Source: an uncultured Ruminococcus sp. (GTDB taxonomy: Bacteria; Bacillota; Clostridia; Oscillospirales; Ruminococcaceae). From it: a stretch of 55,304 bases of DNA. The notes beneath the pieces are model-generated. The model ran no database searches. It had not been told where the DNA came from and saw only the letters and a list, made by a program, of their open reading frames with translations. Location of the stretch: the NCBI GenBank assembly GCA_902762785.1, contig CACWPL010000018.1, positions 1 through 55,304 of the forward strand, read 5' to 3'. Every line of letters starts with the position of its first letter. The stretch's first letter is position 1. The position numbers were made by a program, and so were the translations under genes. Positions 7,975 through 16,472 of this stretch are shown here, piece by piece.

Positions 7975-8865
7975 TCATAGCCGCCGCGCCGTGTCCTCCA
8001 AAAGACCGCGGCGGCGCATCTCATCGACGATGTGGATATACGCCTCCTTTTCGCCGCACTGCGACGCCTCCTCCGCGAGGGCGGGGAGGACCTTGTCGGG
8101 GACGCGGTCGCGCGACGGGAGCAGGGCGCACAGATAGGCCGTCTCGCCGTGCCGGATGAACATCCTGGCGATGACCCCGCCGTAGTACAGGAGCGCCCTT
8201 TGCGCCCCGGCATCCGTGGGGGCCTGCCGGTCCATCTCCATGAGGCAGACGGCGAACGTGAGCGTCGGGACCAGGAGCGGCTGGAGGAGCTCGCCCGAAA
8301 GGACGCGCAGCGCACGGCAGACGTTCCGCTCGACGTTCCCATCCTCCCGGAGGCAGCGGAACGGGACAGCGACCCCGCCGAGGGCGATGGTCAGGCGCGG
8401 ATCACTGTCGCTGAAAGCGCCGCTGCGGATCTCCTGGACGGGCGCGGAGAAGGTCAGCGTGCGCAGGGAGAGGCACCGCGCGAACGCGAACTCGCCGATC
8501 ATCTCGACCGTGGCCGGGATCGTGAGCGTCTCGAGGGCGTGGCACCCGTAGAACGCAGTATCGCGGATCTCCCGGAGACCGTCCGAGAGGGTGACGTGCG
8601 TGAGGGCGCGGCAGCTGCGGAAGCAGTCCTTGGGCAGGAGCGCGACGCCCGCGGGGATGTTCACGTCCGTGAGGGACGTGCAGCGGCGGAAGGCGCTCTC
8701 CCCGATGGCGGTGATCGTGTCGGGGAGGTGGACGGACGTGATGGCCTCCTGTCCCCGGAAGGCCTCGGCGTGGATGTAGCGCATCCCCTCCGGCACCGTG
8801 ACCGCGCCCCCGCTGCCGCGGTAGCCGTTCACAGTGATGCGTTCGGTGATGAGGTCGCCCTTCAT
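7975..8865 (-). CDS. BspA-type leucine-rich repeat protein 4 (296 aa), divergent copy
   Basis: A 296-residue relative of the three tandem LRR proteins on the opposite strand. It has about 6-7 LRR_5 repeats (residues 20-170) and the same C-terminal helical region, ending IVDEMRRRGLLEDTARRL. The N-terminal cap differs (MKGDLITERITVNGYRGSGG), so it is a more distant copy. The start ATG 8865 is preceded by AAAGGAG, and a good promoter lies 34 bases further up. No signal peptide. It converges on the plus-strand array, and the 230 bases between them hold hairpins. Confidence 0.82.
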   Translation of the reverse strand: MKGDLITERITVNGYRGSGGAVTVPEGMRYIHAEAFRGQEAITSVHLPDTITAIGESAFRRCTSLTDVNIPAGVALLPKDCFRSCRALTHVTLSDGLREIRDTAFYGCHALETLTIPATVEMIGEFAFARCLSLRTLTFSAPVQEIRSGAFSDSDPRLTIALGGVAVPFRCLREDGNVERNVCRALRVLSGELLQPLLVPTLTFAVCLMEMDRQAPTDAGAQRALLYYGGVIARMFIRHGETAYLCALLPSRDRVPDKVLPALAEEASQCGEKEAYIHIVDEMRRRGLLEDTARRL

Positions 8866-8898
8866 GGCGATGGCTCCTTTCTGTGTGGGTATGGTCTC

Positions 8899-8927
8899 AT
8901 TATAGCACGTTCGGGACCGTTTGTCCA
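8899..8927 (-). promoter_or_regulatory. Promoter of LRR gene 4
   Basis: On the minus strand TGGACA (8922-8927), a 17-base spacer and TATAAT (8899-8904) precede the gene start by about 34 bases. Confidence 0.75.
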
Positions 8928-9023
8928 GAGAGAGGGCGTCCGTTCGGTTGTGCAGATCCACTAGAACTGTCCCCGCACACGGTACATTTGCGCGTCATAG
9001 ACGTACAAAATCGATCACACCCC

Positions 9024-9052
9024 TTTACAAACCGCCTGCAACGTAGTATAAT
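9024..9052 (+). promoter_or_regulatory. Promoter of thrH-like gene
   Basis: TTTACA (9024-9029), a 17-base spacer and a perfect TATAAT (9047-9052), about 67 bases before the start codon. Confidence 0.8.
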
Positions 9053-9118
9053 AGGAGAGTAAAAAAAAGACACCGCGGGCGTTCATGCTGCGCGGGACAG
9101 ATATTGGAGGACTTTACC

Positions 9119-9727
9119 ATGGCTGATATGAACATCACCTGCCTGGATCTCGAGGGCGTGCTCGTCCCGGAGATCTGGATCGCATTCGCCGACGCGAGCG
9201 GCATCCCGGAGCTGCGCCGCACCACCCGCGACGAGCCGGATTACGACAAGCTCATGAAGTACCGTCTGGCCATCCTGAAGGAGCACGGCCTCGGCCTCAA
9301 GGAGATCCAGGCGACCATCGCCAAGATCGACCCGATGCCCGGCGCCAAGGCGTTCCTCGATGAGCTGCGCAGCATCACCCAGGTCATCATCCTCAGCGAC
9401 ACCTTCACGCAGTTCGCGCAGCCGCTGATGAAGAAGCTCGGCTGGCCGACCATCTTCTGCAACACCCTCGAGGTGGCCGAGGACGGCGAGATCACGGGCT
9501 TCCGCATGCGCTGCGAGAAGTCCAAGTACACCACCGTCAAGGCGCTGCAGTCCATCGGCTTCCAGACCATCGCGTCCGGCGACAGCTACAACGACCTCGG
9601 CATGATCCAGGCCAGCAAGGCGGGCTTCCTCTTCAAGTCCACCGCCCAGATCAAGGCCGACCACCCCGAGCTCCCCGCCTACGAGACCTACGACGAGCTC
9701 CTCGCCGCCATCAAGGCCGCGCTCTGA
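9119..9727 (+). CDS. thrH: ThrH-type phosphoserine phosphatase / homoserine phosphotransferase
   Basis: A 202-residue HAD-superfamily enzyme of the ThrH type, the bifunctional family that removes phosphate from phosphoserine and can pass it to homoserine. Motif I is CLDLEGVLVPE (the DxEGxxxPE form typical of ThrH instead of DxD), motif II is the ILSDTF stretch, and motif IV is SGDSYNDLGM near residue 155. The length matches the family (about 200-205). The start ATG 9119 follows TTGGAGGA. A TTG 15 bases upstream would overlap that site and is rejected. It is monocistronic, with its own promoter and terminator. No thrB or serB lies nearby, so its role in serine or threonine synthesis is inferred from the family. 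Confidence 0.87.
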   Translation: MADMNITCLDLEGVLVPEIWIAFADASGIPELRRTTRDEPDYDKLMKYRLAILKEHGLGLKEIQATIAKIDPMPGAKAFLDELRSITQVIILSDTFTQFAQPLMKKLGWPTIFCNTLEVAEDGEITGFRMRCEKSKYTTVKALQSIGFQTIASGDSYNDLGMIQASKAGFLFKSTAQIKADHPELPAYETYDELLAAIKAAL

Positions 9728-9741
9728 GTCATCGCGCATGC

Positions 9742-9783
9742 ACGCTCCCTCCGTCATCCGGCGGAAGGGGCGTTTCGTTTTTT
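9742..9783 (+). terminator. Terminator of thrH-like gene
   Basis: A 12-bp stem with one mismatch (9742-9753 with 9761-9772) followed by a T-rich tail up to 9783, 15 bases after the stop codon. Confidence 0.7.
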
Positions 9784-9829
9784 ACGCCGCCGCGGTGTCC
9801 CGCCGTCGAGCCGATCGCGCCGGGACGTC

Positions 9830-9858
9830 TTGCCAAAGCCATCGAAATATGGTATAAT
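9830..9858 (+). promoter_or_regulatory. Promoter of radA
   Basis: TTGCCA (9830-9835), a 17-base spacer and TATAAT (9853-9858), 34 bases before the radA start. Confidence 0.8.
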
Positions 9859-9892
9859 AAAGACGACTTCCCAAACAGAAAGAAGGCCGACC

Positions 9893-11293
9893 ATGGCAAA
9901 GCGTGACCGTATCGAATATGTCTGCACGGAATGTGGCTTCGTTTCGCCCAAATGGAACGGGTCGTGTCCCGGCTGCGGCAAGTGGAACACCCTCGAGGAG
10001 ACCGTCCCGGCGGCGGGCACGGGCGCGGGCGGGAGCCGTCCGCTGACCGACCTCTCCTCGCGCATCCGCCCCATCACCGGCATCACCGCCCAGGAGGAGA
10101 TCCGCTACAGCACCGGCTGCGGCGAGCTCGACCGCGTCCTCGGCGGCGGGCTGGTCAAGGGCTCCATCGTCCTGCTCGGAGGCGAGCCGGGCATCGGCAA
10201 ATCGACCCTGCTGCTCCAAATTTGTCGCTATCTCGGCAAGGGACACGATGTGCTGTACGTCTCCGGCGAGGAGTCGGCCCGGCAGATCGGGCTGCGTGCG
10301 GAGCGCCTCGGCGTCAAGTCCGACCGGCTCTACATCCTCACCGAGACGGACGCCCAGGCCATCGCCGACACTGTCGGCATCGCCAAGCCCGATGTCGTCA
10401 TCATCGACTCCATCCAGACCATGCAGCTCACGACCCTCTCCTCGACCCCCGGGAGCCTGACGCAGGTGCGCGAGTGTACCGACCTCTTCATGCACATGGC
10501 CAAAAGGCTCGAGATCCCGACGTTTTTGGTCGGTCACGTCAACAAGGACGGCGCCATCGCCGGCCCGAAGGTCATGGAGCACATCGTGGACACGGTGCTC
10601 TTCTTCGAGGGCGAGCGCCACATGAGCTACCGCGTGCTGCGGGCGGTCAAGAACCGCTTCGGCTCGACCAACGAGATCGGCGTCTTCGACATGCAGGAGA
10701 AGGGCCTGCGCGAGGTGGAGGACCCGTCGCTGATGCTGCTGGCGGGGCGGCCGCTGGGCGTCTCGGGGACGTGCATCGCGTGCGTGACCGAGGGGACGCG
10801 CCCCATCCTCGCGGAGGTGCAGGCGCTCGTGGCAAAGTCCGGCTTCACGTCGCCGCGCCGCACCGCCACCGGCTTCGACCTCAACCGCATGAGCCTGCTG
10901 CTGGCCGTGCTGGAGAAGCGGTTCGGGCTATCCTACGGGGCTTTCGACGTCTATTTGAACATCGTCGGGGGCTTCAAGCTCGACGAGCCGGCGGGCGATC
11001 TGCCGGTGACGCTCGCGCTCTGGTCGGCACTGACCGACCGCGCCCTCCCCGATAAGCTCATCGCCATCGGCGAGGTGGGACTGGCCGGCGAGATCCGCAA
11101 TGTCTCCCACATCGTCGGACGTGTCGAGGAGGCCAGGCGCATGGGCTTCGAGGTCTGCATCGTGCCGAAGCAGGCGCTCGCGGCGCTGCCGAAGAGCTCC
11201 CGCGCCCTGCGGATCTTCGGCGTCAGCAGCATCCGCCAGGCGTTCCGCGTCCTCGAAAAGCTCGCGGGAGAGACGGCGGGGAAGAACAGTTGA
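9893..11293 (+). CDS. radA: DNA repair protein RadA
   Basis: A 466-residue RadA (Sms), a RecA-like ATPase that helps branch migration and resolution of recombination intermediates. The N-terminal C4 zinc finger (CTECGFVSPKWNGSCPGC, residues 10-27) is intact. The Walker A motif GEPGIGKST is near residue 100, the Walker B strand is DVVIIDSIQTM, and the RadA-specific KNRFG motif is near residue 253. A Lon-protease-like C-terminal domain follows. Length is normal for the family. The start MAKRDR at 9893 was chosen because the upstream extension overlaps the promoter. It has its own promoter. Nothing unusual was seen. Confidence 0.97.
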   Translation: MAKRDRIEYVCTECGFVSPKWNGSCPGCGKWNTLEETVPAAGTGAGGSRPLTDLSSRIRPITGITAQEEIRYSTGCGELDRVLGGGLVKGSIVLLGGEPGIGKSTLLLQICRYLGKGHDVLYVSGEESARQIGLRAERLGVKSDRLYILTETDAQAIADTVGIAKPDVVIIDSIQTMQLTTLSSTPGSLTQVRECTDLFMHMAKRLEIPTFLVGHVNKDGAIAGPKVMEHIVDTVLFFEGERHMSYRVLRAVKNRFGSTNEIGVFDMQEKGLREVEDPSLMLLAGRPLGVSGTCIACVTEGTRPILAEVQALVAKSGFTSPRRTATGFDLNRMSLLLAVLEKRFGLSYGAFDVYLNIVGGFKLDEPAGDLPVTLALWSALTDRALPDKLIAIGEVGLAGEIRNVSHIVGRVEEARRMGFEVCIVPKQALAALPKSSRALRIFGVSSIRQAFRVLEKLAGETAGKNS

Positions 11294-11384
11294 ACGATAG
11301 CGCGCGGGAGGGCATCTTTCTTGAAAAGACACGCTCATCCTGCCCACATCCCGATATGACCTGATGATCTGAAAGGAGACCACC

Positions 11385-12311
11385 ATGATCTACACCATCA
11401 CCTTCGATCCTGCGATCGACTATTATGTGACCGTCCCGGAGCTGCAAATGGGGACGGTGACGCGTGCGAAAGAGACGGCCATCGAGCCGGGCGGCAAGGG
11501 ACTGAACGTCTCGACCGTGCTGCATCATCTCGGCGTCCCCACGACTGCCCTCGGATTCCTCGCCGGGGAGACCGGCGACATGCTCGCGGCGATGCTCGCG
11601 GAGCGCGGCGTGCCGACCGACCTCATCCGCCTGCCGGAGGGACGCTCGCGCATCAACGTCAAGCTCCACACCAAGACCGTCACCGAGATCAACGGCGCCG
11701 GTCCCGCCCCCGATGCCGCCGCGATGGATGCGCTTTATGCCCGCCTCGATGCCATGCAGGACGGCGACACCCTCGTCCTCGCCGGGAGCGTGCCGCAGGG
11801 CGTCAGTGACACGCTGTACTGCGATATTTTGGAGCGTGTCAAGGACAAGCAGCTCCGCGTCGCGGTCGACGCGTCCGGCGACCTCCTGCGCAAGACCCTC
11901 GCCTACCACCCCTTCCTCATCAAGCCGAACCACATCGAGCTGGGCGCCCTCTTCGGCGTGCGGCTCGGGACGCCGCGCGAGGCCGAGCGCTATGCCCGCC
12001 GCCTCCAGGACCTCGGCGCGCAGAACGTCCTCGTCTCGATGGGCGAGCGCGGGGCCGTTTTGGTGGATGCTGAGGGCAACGCCTACGCCCGCCGCGCGAT
12101 GAGCGGCAAGGCCCTGCGCACGACCGGCGCGGGCGATTCCATGCTCGCCGGATTCCTCGCCGGGTGCGACCGATACGGCGACCTCTCCCGCGCCCTGACG
12201 CTCGGCATCGCCGCCGCGAGCGCGACCGTCTTCTCCGGCACGCTCTCGCCCGCCGACATGACCGCGCAGTTCTTCGAGACCATGGAGCGCGCGATCGGTG
12301 AGCACGTCTGA
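11385..12311 (+). CDS. PfkB-family sugar-phosphate kinase (1-phosphofructokinase-like)
   Basis: A 308-residue PfkB/ribokinase-family enzyme of the 1-phosphofructokinase/tagatose-6-phosphate kinase (FruK/LacC) branch. These phosphorylate a sugar phosphate using ATP. The N-terminal MIYTITFDPAIDY and the GGKGLNVS motif (residues about 37-44) are typical of this branch, and the C-terminal PfkB signature TTGAGDSMLAGF holds the catalytic Asp. The start follows GAAAGGAG. No fructose PTS gene (fruA) or FruR regulator lies beside it, so fructose 1-phosphate versus tagatose 6-phosphate cannot be separated here. It is 91 bases after radA, with no clear promoter of its own, and shares a terminator with the convergent histidine kinase. 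Confidence 0.9.
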   Translation: MIYTITFDPAIDYYVTVPELQMGTVTRAKETAIEPGGKGLNVSTVLHHLGVPTTALGFLAGETGDMLAAMLAERGVPTDLIRLPEGRSRINVKLHTKTVTEINGAGPAPDAAAMDALYARLDAMQDGDTLVLAGSVPQGVSDTLYCDILERVKDKQLRVAVDASGDLLRKTLAYHPFLIKPNHIELGALFGVRLGTPREAERYARRLQDLGAQNVLVSMGERGAVLVDAEGNAYARRAMSGKALRTTGAGDSMLAGFLAGCDRYGDLSRALTLGIAAASATVFSGTLSPADMTAQFFETMERAIGEHV

Positions 12312-12339
12312 ACCGCGGCGGCTCTGATACGGTAAGACG

Positions 12340-12369
12340 AAGGCGCCCCCTCGTGTGAGGGGGCGCCTT
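12340..12369. terminator. Bidirectional terminator between convergent genes
   Basis: A perfect 13-bp stem (AAGGCGCCCCCTC with its complement) around a GTGT loop lies between the pfkB-type gene and the convergent kinase gene. The stem ends in AA on one side and TT on the other, as expected for use from both strands. Confidence 0.8.
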
Positions 12370-12373
12370 GCTG

Positions 12374-14065
12374 TCATGCCTTCAGGGCCGCGGTGAACGT
12401 GTCATCGGTGCAGGAGAGCTTCAGCTTCATGCGGCACGCCTTCGCGGCACGGTCGGCGAGGGAGAGGCCGAGACCGCTGCCGGTCTTGCCGGTGCGGGAG
12501 GCGTCGCCCTTCGCGAAGGGACGCTTGAGGTCGGTCACGTCCACGCGGGCGGCCACCGAGTTCGCGACGGTCAGGCCGAGCGGGCCGGATGTCACGGTGA
12601 TCGTCCCGCCGTCGGGGGTGTACTTGACGGCGTTCGAGATCAGGTTCTCCACGGCCGTCTCCAGCAGGGCGGCGTCCGTGATCAGCGTCCCCTTGCCGGA
12701 CGTCTCGACCCGGATGCCCCGCTCCTCGAGCAGCACCCGGTACGGCGCGAGGCACTTTTCCGCGACCGCCGCCAGCGCGACCGTCTCATGGTGCCCCGCG
12801 CAGTCGGGCATGTGGTCGAGCGCGAGCGTCCGGGAGATGATGCCGTCCGTATATGCCACATTGTCCATGATCGCCTGCAAATACCGCTTGCGCTCTTCGT
12901 CGGTGAGCCGGCCGTCCATCAGATTCTCCGCATAGCCGCCGATGGCCATGAGGGGGGTCTTGACGTCGTGGGCGAGGTCATTGGTCAGGGCACGCTGGAA
13001 GTCCTCCTGCGCATAGGCGGCCTTCTTCTTCGTATAGATGAGCGCCGTCACCACGAGCCAGATCAGCAGGACTGCGGCGATCTCGAGGATCATGTCGCGC
13101 TTGAACATCTGATCCACAGCGTCCGGCCAGGTGTCCACGAGGAAGCGGTCGGCGAGCAGGTATGTCTCCCCGCCGAAGCGGACGGGGCGGTCGAGGGTGA
13201 GCAGGAGACGCCCGTCCTCGGTGTAGTTTGTGAGATGGGTGGACCAGCCGGAGCGCCAGTCCTGCATCTCGAACGTGTCAGAAAATGCCATGAACACGCC
13301 CTTCTTCGTCCCATGCATCGCCGCCCGGAACGCGCGGGGATACGAGTCGCCCGTGGCAGTATCGGTCACGATCAGCTCCATAGCCGGGTCGTCATAGTCG
13401 ATGGTGAACGGCTCGCCCTCGAGAAACTCATGCTCGCCGGTGCTGTACTCGATGACGCCGGTGTGCGGGAGGAAGGTGTGCGTCTTGGGGTCGGCATAGA
13501 CGGAATCGAGGCGGATGGCGGCGAAGGAGTCCCCATGGGTGTTCTCGATGACGTCGGTGAGGAGGCGGTCGAGGCCGGGGTGCTCATAGGCGGACGGGTC
13601 GCAGGAGTACCAGCCGTTGCGGGGGTCGGCCTTGTCGTAGATGATGCCGGTGAGCAGCGCCTCCTCGGAGGAGGCGGCGAGGGAGCCGTCCTCGGCGATG
13701 AGGGCGGAGAACGCCTCGCATCCGTCAAAATACTGCGGCACGATCTGGATCATGCCCTGATTCCCGCCGGTGACGAAGTCGCTCACGACGTCGTCGATGA
13801 CGATGTCATAGCCGGTGCCGAGGGCGAGCTCGATCTGTGCCTCGTTGAGGGAGCCGCCCTTGTCGTCGAGGCGGAGCAGATCGCGCTCGAGGTCGGTGAT
13901 GTCCTCCTCGATGGCGGCCATCGCGCCGGTGTGGATCTTGCGCGAGATGTGGTCATAGGTCGCCCAGACGATCAGCGCCGCCGCCGGCACCGCGATGACC
14001 GCGCCGCGCAGCAGGATGCCAAAAAAGCCGATGCGCCTTTTGTGCTGTCTTGTGTTCTTTTTCAT
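12374..14065 (-). CDS. Sensor histidine kinase
   Basis: A 563-residue membrane sensor kinase. It has a first membrane helix near residues 12-36, an extracytoplasmic sensor region of about 290 residues, a second membrane helix near 325-347, and then the kinase core. The phospho-acceptor H-box is DLAHDVKTPL (His near 367), the N-box is ENLISNAVKYTP, and the G-box is GSGLGLSLAD. There is no clear HAMP domain between the second helix and the H-box. The start MKKNTRQ at 14065 follows GGAGG; a start five codons earlier overlaps that site. It sits 42 bases downstream of its response regulator. The signal is unknown; the sensor region matches no family I can name. Confidence 0.93.
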   Translation of the reverse strand: MKKNTRQHKRRIGFFGILLRGAVIAVPAAALIVWATYDHISRKIHTGAMAAIEEDITDLERDLLRLDDKGGSLNEAQIELALGTGYDIVIDDVVSDFVTGGNQGMIQIVPQYFDGCEAFSALIAEDGSLAASSEEALLTGIIYDKADPRNGWYSCDPSAYEHPGLDRLLTDVIENTHGDSFAAIRLDSVYADPKTHTFLPHTGVIEYSTGEHEFLEGEPFTIDYDDPAMELIVTDTATGDSYPRAFRAAMHGTKKGVFMAFSDTFEMQDWRSGWSTHLTNYTEDGRLLLTLDRPVRFGGETYLLADRFLVDTWPDAVDQMFKRDMILEIAAVLLIWLVVTALIYTKKKAAYAQEDFQRALTNDLAHDVKTPLMAIGGYAENLMDGRLTDEERKRYLQAIMDNVAYTDGIISRTLALDHMPDCAGHHETVALAAVAEKCLAPYRVLLEERGIRVETSGKGTLITDAALLETAVENLISNAVKYTPDGGTITVTSGPLGLTVANSVAARVDVTDLKRPFAKGDASRTGKTGSGLGLSLADRAAKACRMKLKLSCTDDTFTAALKA

Positions 14066-14107
14066 AGTGATGACCTCCATTCTATCCTAGCAAAGGCGAT
14101 GTGGGCG

Positions 14108-14779
14108 TTACCCCTCCGTCATCCGATACCCCCGCCCGACGAGCGTCCGGATCTGGGCGCCGGCGGGGCCGAGGGCACGGCGGAGCTTTTTGATGTGCGT
14201 ATCGACGACGCGGTCGCTGCCGAAGTAGTCCATCCCCCAGACGCGGTCGAGCAGGGTCTCGCGGGAGACCGTCCACCCGGGGTGGCGCATGAGGTAGAGC
14301 AGGATGGCGAACTGCTTCGGCGGCAGGTCGAGCTCGGTGCCGTCCACCGTGCAGATGAGGCGGCGCGTGTCGACCGTGATGGCGCCGCAGACGAGGCGGT
14401 CATCGCAGACCGTGCCGCCCGCCCGCCGCAGCAGCGCCTCGCACTTGGCATACAGCGCCGACAGCAAAAACGGCTTGACGACGTAATCATCGCACCCGAG
14501 GTCATAGCCGGAGAGGATGTCCTCCTCGCGGCCGCGGGCGGTGATGAAGACGAGGGGGATGTCCGTCCGGCGGCGGATCTCGCGGCAGATGGTGAAGCCG
14601 TCCGCGCCCGGGAGCATGATGTCGAGCAGGACGAGGTCATAGCCTTTCAGGCCGGTGCGCACGAGGTCGAGCGCGGCCGCCCCGTCCTGCACGGTCTCCA
14701 CGGCGGCGCCGCGTGCGGTGAAATAGTGCCGGATGACCTCGCAGATCTGCGGGTCGTCCTCGATCAGCAGCAGCTCCAT
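14108..14779 (-). CDS. OmpR/PhoB-family response regulator
   Basis: A 223-residue response regulator. The receiver domain (1 to about 118) has the acidic pocket IEDD, the phospho-acceptor Asp in VLLDIMLPGADG (near residue 47), the Thr of FITA and the Lys of VVKPF. The C-terminal winged helix (about 125-222) contains the RVVDTHIKKLRR recognition helix and the closing GRGYRM motif. The start ATG 14779 follows AAAGGAGG. It is the first gene of a two-gene operon with the histidine kinase. Two adjacent 11-bp direct repeats upstream suggest that it controls its own operon. Confidence 0.95.
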   Translation of the reverse strand: MELLLIEDDPQICEVIRHYFTARGAAVETVQDGAAALDLVRTGLKGYDLVLLDIMLPGADGFTICREIRRRTDIPLVFITARGREEDILSGYDLGCDDYVVKPFLLSALYAKCEALLRRAGGTVCDDRLVCGAITVDTRRLICTVDGTELDLPPKQFAILLYLMRHPGWTVSRETLLDRVWGMDYFGSDRVVDTHIKKLRRALGPAGAQIRTLVGRGYRMTEG

Positions 14780-14802
14780 GGGATCGCCTCCTTTCATGTA
14801 CT

Positions 14803-14837
14803 AGGATACACCGTCCGTGTGTCCTTCGTGTGTCCTT
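14803..14837 (-). promoter_or_regulatory. Likely autoregulated promoter with OmpR-type direct repeats
   Basis: The 11-base unit CGTGTGTCCTT (plus-strand reading) occurs twice head to tail at 14816-14826 and 14827-14837, one helical turn apart, as OmpR-family dimers usually bind. On the minus strand a TATCCT -10 box (14803-14808) sits just downstream, and where the -35 box should be (14826-14831) there is no consensus, so the promoter probably needs the bound regulator. It is 24 bases upstream of the response regulator start. Confidence 0.5.
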
Positions 14838-14880
14838 GGGAGGTCTTTTCAAGGACTTTTCGGGGACGGCGGACGAGACC

Positions 14881-14909
14881 GCCCGGCACATCCCCAAGGC
14901 GTGCCGGGC
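14881..14909 (-). terminator. Terminator-like hairpin after the STAND-HEPN gene
   Basis: GCCCGGCAC (14881-14889) pairs perfectly with GTGCCGGGC (14901-14909) around an 11-base loop, just after the stop codon of the minus-strand ATPase. The tail is only weakly T-rich. Confidence 0.55.
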
Positions 14910-14915
14910 GTGCTG

Positions 14916-16469
14916 TCAGGAGATATGCCGAAGGATCTCCATGCAGTAGGAATTGATGATCTGCTGGTCCTCGGGCGTGTAGACGCGCTCGACGGAGCCG
15001 TGGACGACGGGGTTGCGTGCCTCGCCGCACTTTTTGAGCTTCTTATCCCATGTCTTCAGGAGATCATCATGGAACTCGCTGTGGAACACCGACCAATGCG
15101 CGCGGATGATCCTTGTCGCGTCCTCGAGGGACATCACGTTCAGCGCGGTCTCGTGGGCATTGAAGTCGCGGTTGGTCGCGTAGATCATCCATTTATAAGA
15201 CTTGGGGTCGAAGTGTTTGCCGCTGAGCTTTTTCCAGTCGAACGTCAGGATGTCGAACCACATCTCGTCGCCGGTCTTTGTCGTGCCGACGGCGCGGGCC
15301 AGCTCGTCCCGGTGCGTATCGAGCATCGCCTTGAGCTTCCGCTCGAGCGTGCTGAAATTGTTGAGCACGTCGTTCGAGACCGTCGCCCGGAGCAGATATT
15401 GCTTGAAGCCGGCCGAGAAGGGCAGGTATTCCTTGCCGTTGTCGATGACGTAGTTCAGGCTGATGAGGAGCTTGAGGTCCTCCGTCGTGACCAGATAGGC
15501 CGGGCCGATGATGGTCGCGACGAGCTTCTCGGCGAGGCTCACGCCCTTGCGGTCGCGGTCGAGGCCGAGGCACTTGTAGATGGAATCGTGATAGCCTCCG
15601 ATCGTGGAGAGGAGGGCAGAGGTGTCGAAGACGTTCTGGACGGGGAGCGCAGGCTCACCGCTGAGCTGGCGCTCAGCGAGCTCGTAGCCGACACACGACC
15701 AGAGATACGGCGAGCTGCCGCAGTGCGCCCGGATGAAGCCCGTGTCGGTCTCGGAGAGGGGGCGGCCGTAGTCGGTCTCGAGGATGCGGCAGTATTCGGC
15801 GATGTCCTCCTCCGTGAAGCCCTTGATGGGGAAGGGGTACATGACGCCCTTGAAGGAGGAGTTGTTCGGGTCGACGAACTCGATCATGCTCAGCTCCTGC
15901 CGCGAGACGGTGACGAGGCAGACCGAATACTCGGCGCTCGCCGTCAGCGAACGGAACAGCTCGAAATCGGCCTTGCTGGTGAAGACCTCGCGCGCCGCAT
16001 CGAACTCATCGACCACCAGCAGCACGGTCAGACCGGCATGCTTGACCCAGGTGAACACCTTCTGGAAGCTCATGCGGAGATAGGGGTCGGAGAGGTCGAG
16101 CGAGAGATGCTCCCGGATCTTCTTGCGGACCCTGGGGATCTCGGACCCTTCAAGGGTCTCGAGCCGCTCGTCGAGCTCGCGGACGATGACCGAGAGCAGC
16201 GCGGCGAAGCGCGTCTCGGCGTTCGTGTTGAACTGCTTGAGATCAAGGTAGAGGCAGATCAGGCCGGGATCCTTTTCCCGGAGCTGCCGGATGGTCTCCT
16301 TGACGACCGAGGTCTTTCCCATCCGATAAAGGCCATAGACATAGATGCCGCCTGTGGCCCGGAGCTTTTGCTCCGTCATGTGGACGAGCGTCTCGATCTT
16401 GTCACGGTAGCCGATCATGTGCGCACCGTAGACCTCGCCGCCGGTCAGAAAAATGTTGTTAGTCCTCAT
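14916..16469 (-). CDS. STAND-type ATPase with C-terminal HEPN-like motif
   Basis: A 517-residue protein. The N-terminal P-loop ATPase has a Walker A in YVYGLYRMGKTS (residues about 43-54) and a Walker B LLVVDEFDAA (about 152-161), of the archaeal-ATPase/STAND type used in signalling and defence. A winged-helix-like middle follows. The C-terminal 130 residues are helical and end with EARNPVVHGS, where Arg485 and His490 fit the Rx4-6H signature of HEPN ribonucleases. This is a reading of the motif, not a search result. The start is ATG 16469, 3 bases after the stop of the giant upstream gene, whose 3' end holds its ribosome binding site (AGAGGA), so the two are co-translated. Suggested role: effector of a two-protein conflict or stress system. 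Confidence 0.75.
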   Translation of the reverse strand: MRTNNIFLTGGEVYGAHMIGYRDKIETLVHMTEQKLRATGGIYVYGLYRMGKTSVVKETIRQLREKDPGLICLYLDLKQFNTNAETRFAALLSVIVRELDERLETLEGSEIPRVRKKIREHLSLDLSDPYLRMSFQKVFTWVKHAGLTVLLVVDEFDAAREVFTSKADFELFRSLTASAEYSVCLVTVSRQELSMIEFVDPNNSSFKGVMYPFPIKGFTEEDIAEYCRILETDYGRPLSETDTGFIRAHCGSSPYLWSCVGYELAERQLSGEPALPVQNVFDTSALLSTIGGYHDSIYKCLGLDRDRKGVSLAEKLVATIIGPAYLVTTEDLKLLISLNYVIDNGKEYLPFSAGFKQYLLRATVSNDVLNNFSTLERKLKAMLDTHRDELARAVGTTKTGDEMWFDILTFDWKKLSGKHFDPKSYKWMIYATNRDFNAHETALNVMSLEDATRIIRAHWSVFHSEFHDDLLKTWDKKLKKCGEARNPVVHGSVERVYTPEDQQIINSYCMEILRHIS

Positions 16470-16472
16470 AGT

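Noticed and set aside
12368-14956. An 862-codon plus-strand open frame
   Set aside because: It is antisense to an intact histidine kinase and response regulator with all motifs present.
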